DNA of 64,000 bases from contig NZ_JAKQZH010000001.1 in assembly GCF_022343555.1 (NCBI RefSeq), forward strand, positions 1,780,108-1,844,107. Direction: 5' to 3'. Numbering within the stretch: position 1 is the first letter of the stretch; each line of letters starts with the position of its first letter. The DNA is from Marinobacter sp. C7 (GTDB lineage: Bacteria > Pseudomonadota > Gammaproteobacteria > Pseudomonadales > Oleiphilaceae). Below, piece after piece: positions 26,819 through 36,848 of the stretch. Below the pieces are notes generated by a model. That model ran no database searches and was not told the DNA's origin. It was given only the letters and a program-made list of their open reading frames with translations. Position numbers and translations under genes: made by a program.

Positions 26819-28378
26819 ATGAACGACTCACCCCTGATTCTCGCTATCGATAACGGCACCCAGAGCGTTCGTGCACTGCTTTTTGACGCCCGGGGCAATC
26901 TGGTTGGCAAGGGCAAACAGGAAATTGAACCCTATTTCTCAGACCGGCCCGGCTGGGCAGAGCAGCACCCGGATTACTTCTGGGAGAGTCTGGGAGTAGC
27001 CTGCGACAAACTTTGGCAAAGTACGGATGCCCGCCCGGACCAGATAGCTGGTGTCACAGTGACAACCCAACGGGGCACCGTCATCAATCTTGATCGTGAC
27101 GGCAACCCCTTACGCCCGGCGATTATCTGGCTGGATCAGCGCCACGCCCGAGTCGAAGGGCCGGTACCAGGCCTTTGGGGCTGGCTGTTCAGGCTCGCAC
27201 GCCTGGAAGACACCATTGCCCGCTTTCGCGAGAAAACCCAGGCCAACTGGATCGAACAGAACCAGCCTGAGATCTGGGCAAAAACCCACAAATTCCTGCT
27301 GCTCTCCGGCTACCTCAATTTCCGCCTGACGGGCCAATATCGCGACTCGACCGGCAGCCAGGTCGGGTACTTGCCGTTCGACTACAAGAAACACAGCTGG
27401 GCCGGCAAACATGATTTCAAGTGGCAAACCATGCCGGTCACCCCTGAGCAGCTGCCGGATCTGGTGGCACCCGGCGATCGCATCGGCGACCTGCTCCCGG
27501 AAGCTGCCCGACATCTGGGTGTGCCCGAGGGGCTTCCCGTCATTGCAGCCGCGTCTGACAAAGCCTGCGAGGTATTGGGATCTGGCGGCCTCAGCCCTGA
27601 CATAGGCTGTATGAGTTACGGCACGACGGCGACCATCAATACCACCAGCCCGCGGTACATAGAACCGATACGGCTGATGCCCCCTTATCCAGCCGCCCTG
27701 CCCCGGCACTATTCCACCGAGGTCATGATCTACCGGGGATTCTGGATGGTGAGCTGGTTCAAGCGGGAGTTTGGTCTCAGGGAGCAGAAAATTGCCGAAC
27801 AGCAAGGCATTGAACCGGAAACCCTGTTTGACGAACTGGTGCGAACGGTGCCTCCCGGTTCCATGGGACTCATGCTGCAACCCTACTGGTCGCCCGGGGT
27901 CCGTGAGCCGGGGCCTGAAGCCAAGGGGGCGATCCTCGGTTTTGGCGATGTTCACACCCGGGCCCATATCTACCGGGCCATTCTCGAGGGTCTGGCCTAT
28001 GCCTTGCGGGAGGGAAAGGAACGAATAGAAAAACGCAGCGGTGTACCCATTCGTAAACTTCGCGTCGCCGGTGGTGGCTCCCAGAGCGATGCTGCCATGC
28101 AGCTGACCGCGGATATCTTCGGTTTGCCCGCCGAACGTCCGCATACTTTTGAAACTTCGGGGCTGGGTGCAGCCATTGACGCAGCCGTCGGCCTCGGCCT
28201 GCATCCGGACTTTGAATCGGCCGTCAGCGCCATGACCCGCGTTGGCAGGTGCTTTTACCCCGACCCCGACACCCATGTTCTCTATAACAGGTTGTATTCC
28301 GAGGTGTACCTGGAAATGTATCCCAGGTTGAAGCCGATCTATCGCAAAATTCGTGATATCACCGGATATCCGCGGTAG
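26819..28378 (+). CDS. FGGY-family carbohydrate/glycerol kinase
   Basis: A 519-residue kinase starting one base after the upstream stop (ATG 26819); the reading frame is open for 64 codons upstream, but those overlap glpD. The N-terminal ATPase-fold motif is LAIDNGTQSVRALLFD and the C-terminal FGGY domain has GGGSQSDAAMQLTADIFGLP and TSGLGAAIDAAVGLG. The family phosphorylates glycerol, xylulose and related polyols. The neighbours make glycerol, dihydroxyacetone or a related C3-C5 polyol plausible substrates, but specificity cannot be read from sequence alone. Confidence 0.85.
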   Translation: MNDSPLILAIDNGTQSVRALLFDARGNLVGKGKQEIEPYFSDRPGWAEQHPDYFWESLGVACDKLWQSTDARPDQIAGVTVTTQRGTVINLDRDGNPLRPAIIWLDQRHARVEGPVPGLWGWLFRLARLEDTIARFREKTQANWIEQNQPEIWAKTHKFLLLSGYLNFRLTGQYRDSTGSQVGYLPFDYKKHSWAGKHDFKWQTMPVTPEQLPDLVAPGDRIGDLLPEAARHLGVPEGLPVIAAASDKACEVLGSGGLSPDIGCMSYGTTATINTTSPRYIEPIRLMPPYPAALPRHYSTEVMIYRGFWMVSWFKREFGLREQKIAEQQGIEPETLFDELVRTVPPGSMGLMLQPYWSPGVREPGPEAKGAILGFGDVHTRAHIYRAILEGLAYALREGKERIEKRSGVPIRKLRVAGGGSQSDAAMQLTADIFGLPAERPHTFETSGLGAAIDAAVGLGLHPDFESAVSAMTRVGRCFYPDPDTHVLYNRLYSEVYLEMYPRLKPIYRKIRDITGYPR

Positions 28379-28493
28379 TGGCGCACCGAATTGACCATGG
28401 TCAGTGACGGGTCAGTAATTTCCCGCAAACACGAGCCGAAAATACCACGGTGGTATAGACTGGAAGCTTCAAGCATCTCTTTGCAGAAAGCCC

Positions 28494-31370
28494 ATGCCAC
28501 GGTACCAGAGTCAAGCACCCAGATCCGATCTGCCGATCGCCCTGCCGCAAGTGGTCGGGCTGGTTATTGTGCTTGCCTTGCTGCATCTGATTGCCCGCAA
28601 CGACTACCTGCTTTTCCACACTCTGGTGGAAATGATCCGGATCGTTGTGCTCGCCGGGCTCTTTGCACTTGCCTGGCACACCCGGCACTGGGCATCTAAC
28701 AGCTTCCTCGGTGTGATTGGCACCGCCGCAATCTTCGTAGCCTCCCTCGAGCTGCTCCATACCCTCAGCTACAAGGGCATTGGCATTTTTCCCGGGGATG
28801 ACGGCAACCTGCCCACCCAGCTGTGGGTTGCATTCCGGTATCTTGAAGCTGTTGCCTTCCTGATTGGCATCATGGCTGTCAGATGGCACATCAGCCTCAT
28901 TCCACCCTTTGTGGTCTTTGGTACTGCCACCCTGATTCTGGCAACTGCCGTATTCTTCGGGATGTTTCCCGACAGCTACCTCGAAGGTGCCGGCCTGACC
29001 CGGTTCAAGGTCACCTCCGAGTACATTATCGCCGGACTCTTCGCGGTTTCCATGCTACTGCTCTACCGGCAGAGAAAACGTTTTGCCCCCCCGGTGCTCT
29101 ATCTGATCGAGACCTCGCTGGTATTCAATATCCTGGCGACACTGACGCTGACCCAGTATGTCAGTGTTTATGGCTTTGCCAACGAACTCGGGCATTACCT
29201 GCTGCTTGTGTCGGCTTACCTGATCTATCGTGGTGTACTGGTGACGGGGCTGATCAGGCCCTACCAGTTTCTCTTCCGTGACCTCAAGCGCCATGAAGAA
29301 CACCTGTCGGAATTGGTCTCCGAGCGGACGGCCCAACTGGCTTTGAGTGAGTCCCTGACGCGCACCTTTATCGAACATTCGCCAGCGCTCATCTATCTGG
29401 CCGATGCAGATGGCCACCTGACACTGATCAATCCCGCTTTCCGGAAGCTGGTGGGACTCCCGGAAAAACAGATCCTGGGGCGAGACATTTTTGACGTTTT
29501 CCCCCCTGCCGCGGCCGCAACGATCGACCGCCATGATCACCGGGCACGGGAACAGGGCCAGCCGATCACGGTAACCGATGTCGTTAATTTCGAGAATGAG
29601 CCGAGGATGTTCGAGGCCGTTCATTTTCCAATTGTCGATGAAGCCGGCCAGATTTCCGGAAGCGGGGCCATAGCCACTGATGTAACCGACCATCGCAGGA
29701 CCCAGGCCAACTATGAGCTGATGGTTCAGGCCGCCATGGATGGTTTGTTGGTCATGGACTACGAGGCCAACTTCCTTCAGGTTAACCGCGCAACGGAGGA
29801 GATTACCGGTTACAGCCAGAGCGAACTTCTGACAATGAACCTTCGTGATCTGGATGCGGAAATGGACTCTGCCGCTGTCGAACACTCGCTGGACCAGATA
29901 ATGGCCGAGGGATCCGGGCGCCTGGAAAGCCGCTGGCGCCACAAAGACGGCAGCATCCGGGATGTGGAAATCAGTGCTCACGTGTTCGATGGCACATTTA
30001 CCTCCGGCTTCTTCTCCTTCGTGCGGGACATCACCAAGCGCAAGTCCAATCTGGCCCGAATCGAATTTCTGGCCCACTTCGACCCGTTGACGAGGCTCCC
30101 CAACCGCGCCCGTTTCGAGGAACAGGTCAATGAACGACTCGCACAGGCAATGTCCGATGGCAGTCGCTACGCTCTGGTGTATCTCGACCTGGACAACTTC
30201 AAGGACATCAATGACTCGCTGGGCCATACCATCGGCGATGGCCTGCTGAAGGAAGTTGCCCGCCGTCTCGGAACCCTTCCGCCAGAAACCCACATTATCG
30301 CCCGCGCTTCGGGCGATGAGTTTATGGTACTTGCGAAACTGGGGCCGGAAGAGAAAGCCCATGTCCATGAACTGGACCGCCTGCATCAGCTGTTCGCCAA
30401 CAGTTTTGCAGTGGACGGGCATAATCTGGCCACATCGGTCTCCATGGGGGTGGCACTGTATCCCGCCGACGGCACTGACTTCACCTCACTCTCCCGCAAT
30501 GCGGACACCGCCATGTATGCAGCGAAACTGGAGGGAAGAAACACTTTCCGGCGCTTCGATACTGCCATGCAGGAGAAAGCCTTCGAACGCCAGAATCTGC
30601 TGGCGAAGCTGCGCGGGGCGCTGGAAAGAAAGGAGATGGAGGTCTATTACCAACCCCAGATGGATCTGGCCTCCCGTCGGATTACGGGCGCCGAAGCCAT
30701 CCTGCGCTGGAACAATCCAGAGCTGGAGTGGGTCTCTCCCTCGCGGTTTATCCCGATCGCCGAAGAAAGCGGGCTCATAGTCGAGATTGGCGAATGGGTC
30801 CTGAAAGAAGCCTGCCGGCAAGGTAAGGCCTGGATGGATCTCGGCCTGCCGCCGATCACGCTGGCCGTTAACCTGTCTGCCATCCAGTTCCAGCGCGGCG
30901 ATCTGTGCGACAAGGTGGGTGCGATCCTGGACGAAACCGGCTTCGAAGGCCAATACCTGGAACTCGAACTGACCGAGTCCGTTCTTATCGGCAACCAGGA
31001 ACGAGTGGATAACACCATCCGTGGGCTCAAGCAGCGCAGTATCCACCTCGCCATCGACGATTTTGGCACCGGTTATTCCAGTCTCGCCTACCTGAACCGC
31101 TTTGCGGTGGACAAGCTCAAGATCGACCGCTCGTTCATCCATGACATGGGCACGGATCCCAATAACTCGTCAGTAGTGCTCGCGATTATCCGGATGGCCC
31201 ACAGTCTCGGCCTGAAAGTGATCGCTGAAGGCGTCGAAAACACAGCTCAAATGGAACACCTTGACCGGCTGGCCTGTGACGAGGTGCAGGGCTATCACCT
31301 CGGCAAGCCCATGCCTGCGGGCAAGTTTCAGCGCCTGCTCAGTCGGGGTGTCACGATGCTCCCCGGTTGA
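28494..31370 (+). CDS. MASE3-PAS-PAS-GGDEF-EAL cyclic-di-GMP signalling protein
   Basis: A 958-residue inner-membrane protein. An N-terminal MASE3 sensor of several TM helices (about 18-265, with LELLHTLSYKGIGIF) is followed by two PAS domains (about 290-400 and 410-525), a GGDEF domain (about 530-690) and an EAL domain (about 705-950). The GGDEF signature is SGDEF (residues 606-610), a variant often still active. The EAL signature is EAI (734-736), while the other catalytic elements NLSAIQF, ELTESVLIGN, IDDFGTGYSSLAYL and the QGYHLGKP end are intact. It may make or degrade cyclic-di-GMP. Its stop overlaps the convergent phosphoribosyltransferase gene by 20 bp. Confidence 0.92.
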   Translation: MPRYQSQAPRSDLPIALPQVVGLVIVLALLHLIARNDYLLFHTLVEMIRIVVLAGLFALAWHTRHWASNSFLGVIGTAAIFVASLELLHTLSYKGIGIFPGDDGNLPTQLWVAFRYLEAVAFLIGIMAVRWHISLIPPFVVFGTATLILATAVFFGMFPDSYLEGAGLTRFKVTSEYIIAGLFAVSMLLLYRQRKRFAPPVLYLIETSLVFNILATLTLTQYVSVYGFANELGHYLLLVSAYLIYRGVLVTGLIRPYQFLFRDLKRHEEHLSELVSERTAQLALSESLTRTFIEHSPALIYLADADGHLTLINPAFRKLVGLPEKQILGRDIFDVFPPAAAATIDRHDHRAREQGQPITVTDVVNFENEPRMFEAVHFPIVDEAGQISGSGAIATDVTDHRRTQANYELMVQAAMDGLLVMDYEANFLQVNRATEEITGYSQSELLTMNLRDLDAEMDSAAVEHSLDQIMAEGSGRLESRWRHKDGSIRDVEISAHVFDGTFTSGFFSFVRDITKRKSNLARIEFLAHFDPLTRLPNRARFEEQVNERLAQAMSDGSRYALVYLDLDNFKDINDSLGHTIGDGLLKEVARRLGTLPPETHIIARASGDEFMVLAKLGPEEKAHVHELDRLHQLFANSFAVDGHNLATSVSMGVALYPADGTDFTSLSRNADTAMYAAKLEGRNTFRRFDTAMQEKAFERQNLLAKLRGALERKEMEVYYQPQMDLASRRITGAEAILRWNNPELEWVSPSRFIPIAEESGLIVEIGEWVLKEACRQGKAWMDLGLPPITLAVNLSAIQFQRGDLCDKVGAILDETGFEGQYLELELTESVLIGNQERVDNTIRGLKQRSIHLAIDDFGTGYSSLAYLNRFAVDKLKIDRSFIHDMGTDPNNSSVVLAIIRMAHSLGLKVIAEGVENTAQMEHLDRLACDEVQGYHLGKPMPAGKFQRLLSRGVTMLPG

Positions 31371-32019
31371 GCGCCTGAAAACTTGCGCCCAACAGCTCGC
31401 ACACTTCGTCGTCCGTGACCGGCTGGTAATTCCGGTAGAACTGCCCCACATAATTGAATTCGGCAGGCTCCTGCAGGCAGATGCAGTGATCAACCATATC
31501 CTCGTATTTGTCAGACGTGCCCGGAGGCCCCGCGGGAATCGCCACGATCAGCGACCGCGCGCCGGCCGTTCTGACCATTTCAATCGCCAGATCCATGGTT
31601 GCTCCAGTAGCAATGCCATCGTCAACAAGGATCACCTGCCGCCCCTGAAGATCTGCTGTTGGCGCGAACCCCCGGTAGGCCTTTTTCCGCTCCCGGATGA
31701 CGCTCAGTTCCAGGTCCCTTATCCGTTTGATCTGTTCGGATGTGATCGCCAGGGAACGCACCAGGTCCGCATTCAGGTGAGGAACCCCATCTTCCCCAAC
31801 CGCACCCATCGCTACCTCCGGCTGCCAGGGCACCCCGAGCTTGCGGATATTCAGGAAATCCAGTTGCAGGTGCAGGCGTCGCGCAACTTCGTAGCCGACA
31901 GGGATGCCGCCACGGGGCAAACCAAGTACCACCGCGCCAGGCTCGATCCGGATCGCCGCCAAAGCTTCGGCCAATTGTGCGCCGGCATCTGTTCTGTCTT
32001 TGAAACGTAATCCGGCCAT
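31351..32019 (-). CDS. Phosphoribosyltransferase-domain protein
   Basis: A 222-residue cytoplasmic protein beginning MAGLRFKDRTDAGAQLAEAL at ATG 32019, preceded by a GGGGGAGG ribosome site. An upstream in-frame start would add 17 unlikely residues. The PRPP-binding loop VILVDDGIATGAT is clear, and GLPRGGIPVGYEVAR lies near the N-terminus. The family is a stand-alone type I PRTase of unknown substrate. Its 3' end overlaps the end of the EAL gene on the other strand. Confidence 0.85.
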   Translation of the reverse strand: MAGLRFKDRTDAGAQLAEALAAIRIEPGAVVLGLPRGGIPVGYEVARRLHLQLDFLNIRKLGVPWQPEVAMGAVGEDGVPHLNADLVRSLAITSEQIKRIRDLELSVIRERKKAYRGFAPTADLQGRQVILVDDGIATGATMDLAIEMVRTAGARSLIVAIPAGPPGTSDKYEDMVDHCICLQEPAEFNYVGQFYRNYQPVTDDEVCELLGASFQALNRGAS

Positions 32020-32303
32020 CCGTGCCTCCCCCTTTTGAATTGAGGCTCCTCCTGAGAATAGTAGCCTCAAGCCGGCACATCGGAAAACCTGCCGTGGGTC
32101 AGATCCACCACCAGGACCATTTTCTCGGGGGAGCCATTTCTTGATCCAGATCTATCCGCCCTCATCTCTTTCCGTTCTATAGTTATTCAGTACGGAAGAG
32201 CGAACGAGGTAGGCGCGACCTTCGGAGGTCTGCCATGTAGTTGCCAGTCAACGACTTCTGTCCGGATTTGTGTTGATTACGGTAATCCGTCTTAACATCG
32301 TTA

Positions 32304-34448
32304 ATGGGTGTGGTCATGATTGATCTGTGCAACTATCGAAATGCCTTACTTGGAACTCTGTTGACCTCCGTTTTTCTCGCAGGCTGTGATGGCAGCTCCT
32401 CAAGCCTCAGCAGTTTGAGAGACGCTATTGATAATGGTGGGACCACCGTCCAGGCCGATATCTCACCGAACGTGCTCGATAGCGCCGCCTCGTTCCTCGG
32501 CGCCGCCACCGGCAAGGAAATACCGCTCTCGGTGGACTCTGTCATCTTTATCAACTCAGCTCTGGGCCTGAACGATCTGCCCAATGATCCGCAGTTCCTG
32601 TTCGGCGACCTCTGGATGATCGTTCGCGATGCCTATGGCGTCCCGGTTCTGGATGCCCAAGGGTGCATGCAGCCCATCGCCTCCGAGACGATCACGCTTC
32701 CGGACGGCACTACGACTGATACCGTGCCCATGGTCATCGATACTCTGGAAGAGGAACCCGTGTGCACGGTCGAAGAGGGCTACGAACAATACACCATCGA
32801 ACTGGAGATTGGTCGGCTGAACATGGTCCGCACCATGACCCAGAACCCCACGGTGTTCGCACGTGCCCTGGAAGAGGCGATCAAGAACATCAATGCCTCC
32901 GAGGCCGTCAAAATGGATCCGGCGGGACGACTGGTCCTGGTCTCCAGCGATCCGGTCACCGGCGCGCCGATTGAAAGCACCATTGATTCGCCACGCGAGA
33001 ACCTTGCCCTTTACAACGCGCTTCTCAGAGAAGGCCGGATCGCCGGCTATGGTCCTGAGAAACACGAGGGCGGCCAGACCATTGCGCCCCAGTGGCTCGA
33101 GATCCGGGAGGATCTTGAACTCGGTGACCTCGCCTATCTGCGGGACGGCACGCCCGGAAGGGATCATGGCGTTGACCTGAATAATGGCTATGCCGACCTG
33201 TCACAAGCCGTTCATGACCGGCAATTGGACTACGCAACCCAGCTCTTGAGCTACGTCCAGTATTATGACGACGGCAGCGCTTGCCATTACCGTGATGACA
33301 CGGGGTATGCGTGGGAGCAGGTTTTCGGCCTGGAGGATTATTACGGCGCGAACATTGCCGGCTTCACCACCCATGCAGATGATGCACGCCGGACCATCGT
33401 GTTCATGCACGATGTGATCCAGGACATGCCGGAAGCCCCACTGCAGACGCTACCCACATCGGATGGAAGGGTTGACCTGATGCACGCCGCCGCTGCCTTC
33501 CTTGGGGGGGCTTCCAACAAGAGTGTGCCCCTGACTATTGATGGCCTGGTTTTCATCAATACCGTGCTTGGACTGAACGAAGGCGTCGAATTTACCAACA
33601 AAGGCGAGATCTTTGGCGACCTTTGGGCGCTGATACGGGACGAAGACGGGGTTCCGATTCTGGATGCCAATAATTGCCCCCAGCCGGTCTCCGTGAATGG
33701 CGGCACCGTGCCAATGGCATTCGACCCGGATTCCGGTGAATGCGCAATCGTTGAAGGCTATGAAGATGATGTGATCGAACTGGAGCTTGGCCGATTGAAT
33801 GTGGTCCGTGTCGCTCTGACGAACCCACGTGTTCTTGACCGGGCTCTGTACGATGTCATGAATTCGATCAACGCTTCTGTCGGCCTGAAACTGGATCTGT
33901 CTGGCCGCCTGGCATATGGCGTAGATGATGGGACCGGGGCTCTGGATTATTACCAGACCGTTGACTCCCCCCTCGCCGGGCTGGCTCTGTACTGGGCGCT
34001 GATGCGTTGGGGCAAGCTGGAGGGCAGCGTTGAAATCATGCAGGATGGTTCGTGGACCACGGTAGATCTGGCCATTAAGCCTGAGTTGGAGCAGCAATTG
34101 ACCGATGAAGGGTTGTTGTTCCTGATGACAGGTACCACCGCCTGCCAAAGTAATCCAGCGGAGTGCGGCACCAATCGCCTGGCCAGTGGTTATGTCGACT
34201 ATAGTGCCTTCAACCACACTACCCAAACCGTCTATTCCGGTGCACAGGTTGATTTTGTCGAACGTCAACCGGTCGACCTCAGCTGTGCCTATGGCGACCG
34301 TACCGAAGACGTCTGGGAGCGGGTACTTGCCAGCGACGACTACACCGGCAGCAACATCGAAGCCTTCGTCAAACAGGCGGAGGATACACGCAACGTCATC
34401 CAGTTCATCCACACGGTGATTCAGGATCCCCTGCCGGAAGCTATCTGA
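32304..34448 (+). CDS. Lipoprotein built of two tandem copies of an unknown domain
   Basis: I do not recognise a characterised family. The signal peptide ends in a lipobox FLAGC (Cys about residue 28), so it is a lipoprotein; the start may be ATG 32304 or ATG 32316. The rest is an internal duplication, about residues 50-375 and 385-712. Shared elements in order include AASFLG, FINxxLGLN, FGDLW, GVPxLDA, EGYE, IELExGRLN, INAS and DSPxxxLALY. Each copy ends with a CxY-WExV-DY-GxNI block and HxVIQD. Paired Cys residues suggest disulfides. It stands alone with its own terminator. Function unknown. Confidence 0.75.
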   Translation: MGVVMIDLCNYRNALLGTLLTSVFLAGCDGSSSSLSSLRDAIDNGGTTVQADISPNVLDSAASFLGAATGKEIPLSVDSVIFINSALGLNDLPNDPQFLFGDLWMIVRDAYGVPVLDAQGCMQPIASETITLPDGTTTDTVPMVIDTLEEEPVCTVEEGYEQYTIELEIGRLNMVRTMTQNPTVFARALEEAIKNINASEAVKMDPAGRLVLVSSDPVTGAPIESTIDSPRENLALYNALLREGRIAGYGPEKHEGGQTIAPQWLEIREDLELGDLAYLRDGTPGRDHGVDLNNGYADLSQAVHDRQLDYATQLLSYVQYYDDGSACHYRDDTGYAWEQVFGLEDYYGANIAGFTTHADDARRTIVFMHDVIQDMPEAPLQTLPTSDGRVDLMHAAAAFLGGASNKSVPLTIDGLVFINTVLGLNEGVEFTNKGEIFGDLWALIRDEDGVPILDANNCPQPVSVNGGTVPMAFDPDSGECAIVEGYEDDVIELELGRLNVVRVALTNPRVLDRALYDVMNSINASVGLKLDLSGRLAYGVDDGTGALDYYQTVDSPLAGLALYWALMRWGKLEGSVEIMQDGSWTTVDLAIKPELEQQLTDEGLLFLMTGTTACQSNPAECGTNRLASGYVDYSAFNHTTQTVYSGAQVDFVERQPVDLSCAYGDRTEDVWERVLASDDYTGSNIEAFVKQAEDTRNVIQFIHTVIQDPLPEAI

Positions 34449-34464
34449 CATAGACCGCACGCAT

Positions 34465-34488
34465 AAAACCCCGCTTCGGCGGGGTTTT
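34465..34488. terminator. Bidirectional terminator between the duplicated lipoprotein and the PAS-GGDEF gene
   Basis: A 10-bp stem AAAACCCCGC / GCGGGGTTTT with a TTCG tetraloop lies between convergent stop codons. Poly-A and poly-T flanks let it work in both directions. Confidence 0.9.
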
Positions 34489-34507
34489 CTACTTTCTCCG
34501 GCTCACT

Positions 34508-35794
34508 TCAGGCCCGGGTTTCTGACGCGGGATACTGCACCATGACCTGATTACGGCCCTTGCGCTTTGCCTTGTAGAGGGACCGGTCACAGACCGAGAG
34601 TAGCTCCCGAACGGTGACGACCTCTTCCCTGCAGCTGACCACACCAGCACTCATGGTAACGGTGAATGCCTGATTCTCGTCGCTGACAAAGCTCTCTGCC
34701 TCGATGGCGCTGCGAAGATCGTCAGTCACCTGGGCTGCATTCTCCAGGGAAGTCTGGGGCATGAGTATCAGAAACTCCTCGCCTCCAGTGCGCGCTACCA
34801 CGTCCGACTTCCGCACACGATTCTGGATCAGCTGGCCAAACCGTTTGAGCACCAGATCCCCGACAGGGTGGCCATAGGCATCGTTGATCTCCTTGAAATG
34901 GTCGAGGTCCACGGAAACCAGTGAAAACTCGCCCCCGTAACGTTCCTGTTGCGTGGCCGTCTCTTCCAGCTTTCGGAGGAAATAGCGGCGGTTGAAGAGC
35001 CCGGTAAGCTCATCCGTAACGGATAAACGCTCCAACTCCAACTCAAGCCGTTTTTCGTCATCAATATTGATGACCATGCCCTGCCAGATGACTTTGCCGT
35101 CAGGTTCCCTTTCAGGTTTTGCGACACCTCTCAACCACCCGGTCATTCCGCTATTGATCACGCGGTAATCGCAAACCCATTGCTGAAGCGTAGCGAAGGA
35201 GTTCCCGATCGAGTCGTGGACTGCCTGAAGGTCATCGGGGTGAATATGCTGGAACAGCAACTCGGCATTCGCACACGCTTCGGCCGCGGTAAGCCCGAAA
35301 AAATCTTCGACCTTTCGGCTCATGTAGGTGAAGTAATAACGCCCGTCAGGTTCCATGACGAAGGTGTAGATAATGCCGGGCAGCGATTCCGCTAACTGGG
35401 CGAGCCTGCGCCCGGTCACTTTCTCTTCCGTCACATCGAGGTGGGTACCCATAAGCCAGCGCGGCTGCCCATTGCCGTTCAGCAACATTCCCCGGGTATG
35501 GATGTATCGCCACTGGCCGTCCTTGTGCTGCATCCGGATGACACACTCAAACTGCGGTCCTTTCCCATCCAGATATTTCTGCAAAGCTTTCCAGGCCAGA
35601 TCCAGATCCGCCGGATGGCAGAGACGCTCCCATGTGCCGAAGGTAACGGGGGCAAGTTCGTCCAGGGTATAGCCCAACATGCCGGCCCAACGTTCATTGA
35701 AGATGACGTCGTTAGTGTCCAGGTTCCATTCCCAGGTGCCTGCACCGGTTCCGTCCAGTATGGCTTTAAGGCGGGTTTCCGAAGATAGCTGCAT
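34508..35794 (-). CDS. PAS-PAS-GGDEF diguanylate cyclase
   Basis: Started at ATG 35794 (MQLSSETRLKAILDGTGAG), which has GAGGGAAGG just upstream; an earlier in-frame start would add 30 low-similarity residues. Two PAS domains (about 5-120 and 130-250, with GTWEWNLDTNDVIFNERWAG and a PAC motif) precede a GGDEF domain with intact signature GGEEF, preceded by DHFKEINDAYGHPVGD. It lacks TM segments, so it is a soluble cyclase producing cyclic-di-GMP in response to an unknown signal. An I-site RxxD is not obvious. Confidence 0.92.
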   Translation of the reverse strand: MQLSSETRLKAILDGTGAGTWEWNLDTNDVIFNERWAGMLGYTLDELAPVTFGTWERLCHPADLDLAWKALQKYLDGKGPQFECVIRMQHKDGQWRYIHTRGMLLNGNGQPRWLMGTHLDVTEEKVTGRRLAQLAESLPGIIYTFVMEPDGRYYFTYMSRKVEDFFGLTAAEACANAELLFQHIHPDDLQAVHDSIGNSFATLQQWVCDYRVINSGMTGWLRGVAKPEREPDGKVIWQGMVINIDDEKRLELELERLSVTDELTGLFNRRYFLRKLEETATQQERYGGEFSLVSVDLDHFKEINDAYGHPVGDLVLKRFGQLIQNRVRKSDVVARTGGEEFLILMPQTSLENAAQVTDDLRSAIEAESFVSDENQAFTVTMSAGVVSCREEVVTVRELLSVCDRSLYKAKRKGRNQVMVQYPASETRA

Positions 35795-35988
35795 CCTTCC
35801 CTCGGCCTGGCTTCTACGGCCAACCTGACGCACCCCGACAGCAATCTGAGGACGCGATCCAGCGACCTGAAGTCGTACAAACATTCAGCCTAATAAGTGT
35901 AGCTGAAAACGGGATGCCCGGGCCGGAAAACCACCACAAACTCACAACTGCTTCGCGAGCCTTTCAGGTATTGAGGAAAGATGGAAAT

Positions 35989-36062
35989 TGGAGGCGCGGG
36001 TCGGAATCGAACCGGCGTACACGGAGTTGCAGTCCGCTGCATAACCACTCTGCCACCGCGCC
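35989..36062 (-). tRNA. tRNA-Cys (GCA)
   Basis: A 74-nt cloverleaf on the minus strand with acceptor GGCGCGG / CCGCGCC, anticodon loop CTGCAAC (anticodon GCA), a GGTTCGATTC T-loop and encoded CCA. It follows tRNA-Gly by about 90 bp on the same strand. Confidence 0.95.
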
Positions 36063-36150
36063 GGGGAAAGCCTGTGAAACTGGCTTTTTGCTCTCAGGAG
36101 GCATTGAGAGACTTGAATTGTGATTTCCAACCGGCAAACCGGAGAGAAAT

Positions 36151-36226
36151 TGGAGCGGGAAACGAGATTCGAACTCGCGACCCCAACCTTGGCAAGGTTG
36201 TGCTCTACCAACTGAGCTATTCCCGC
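36151..36226 (-). tRNA. tRNA-Gly (GCC)
   Basis: A 76-nt cloverleaf on the minus strand with acceptor GCGGGAA / TTCCCGC, D-loop AGCTCAGTTGGTAGAGC, anticodon loop TTGCCAA (GCC), T-loop GTTCGAA and encoded CCA. The Gly-Cys order resembles the glyW-cysT pair that in E. coli follows pgsA. Confidence 0.95.
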
Positions 36227-36798
<572 letters not shown>

Positions 36799-36815
36799 TT
36801 AACCGACCAAGACAC

Positions 36816-36843
36816 AAAAAAGGCAGCTTCGGCTGCCTTTTTT
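36816..36843 (+). terminator. Intrinsic terminator after the cold-shock gene
   Basis: GGCAGC-TTCG-GCTGCC stem flanked by six A and six T residues, which extend the stem and give a run of T. The A tract makes it active in the reverse direction too, for the convergent SbcC-like gene ending at 36849. Confidence 0.93.
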
Positions 36844-36848
36844 CGTTT

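Noticed and set aside
27110..28276. 388-codon minus-strand ORF inside the FGGY kinase
   Set aside because: High-GC shadow of the kinase; rich in Gly/Arg/His with no domain pattern.
29055..30422. 455-codon minus-strand ORF inside the MASE3/GGDEF/EAL gene
   Set aside because: Antisense shadow without any recognisable motif.
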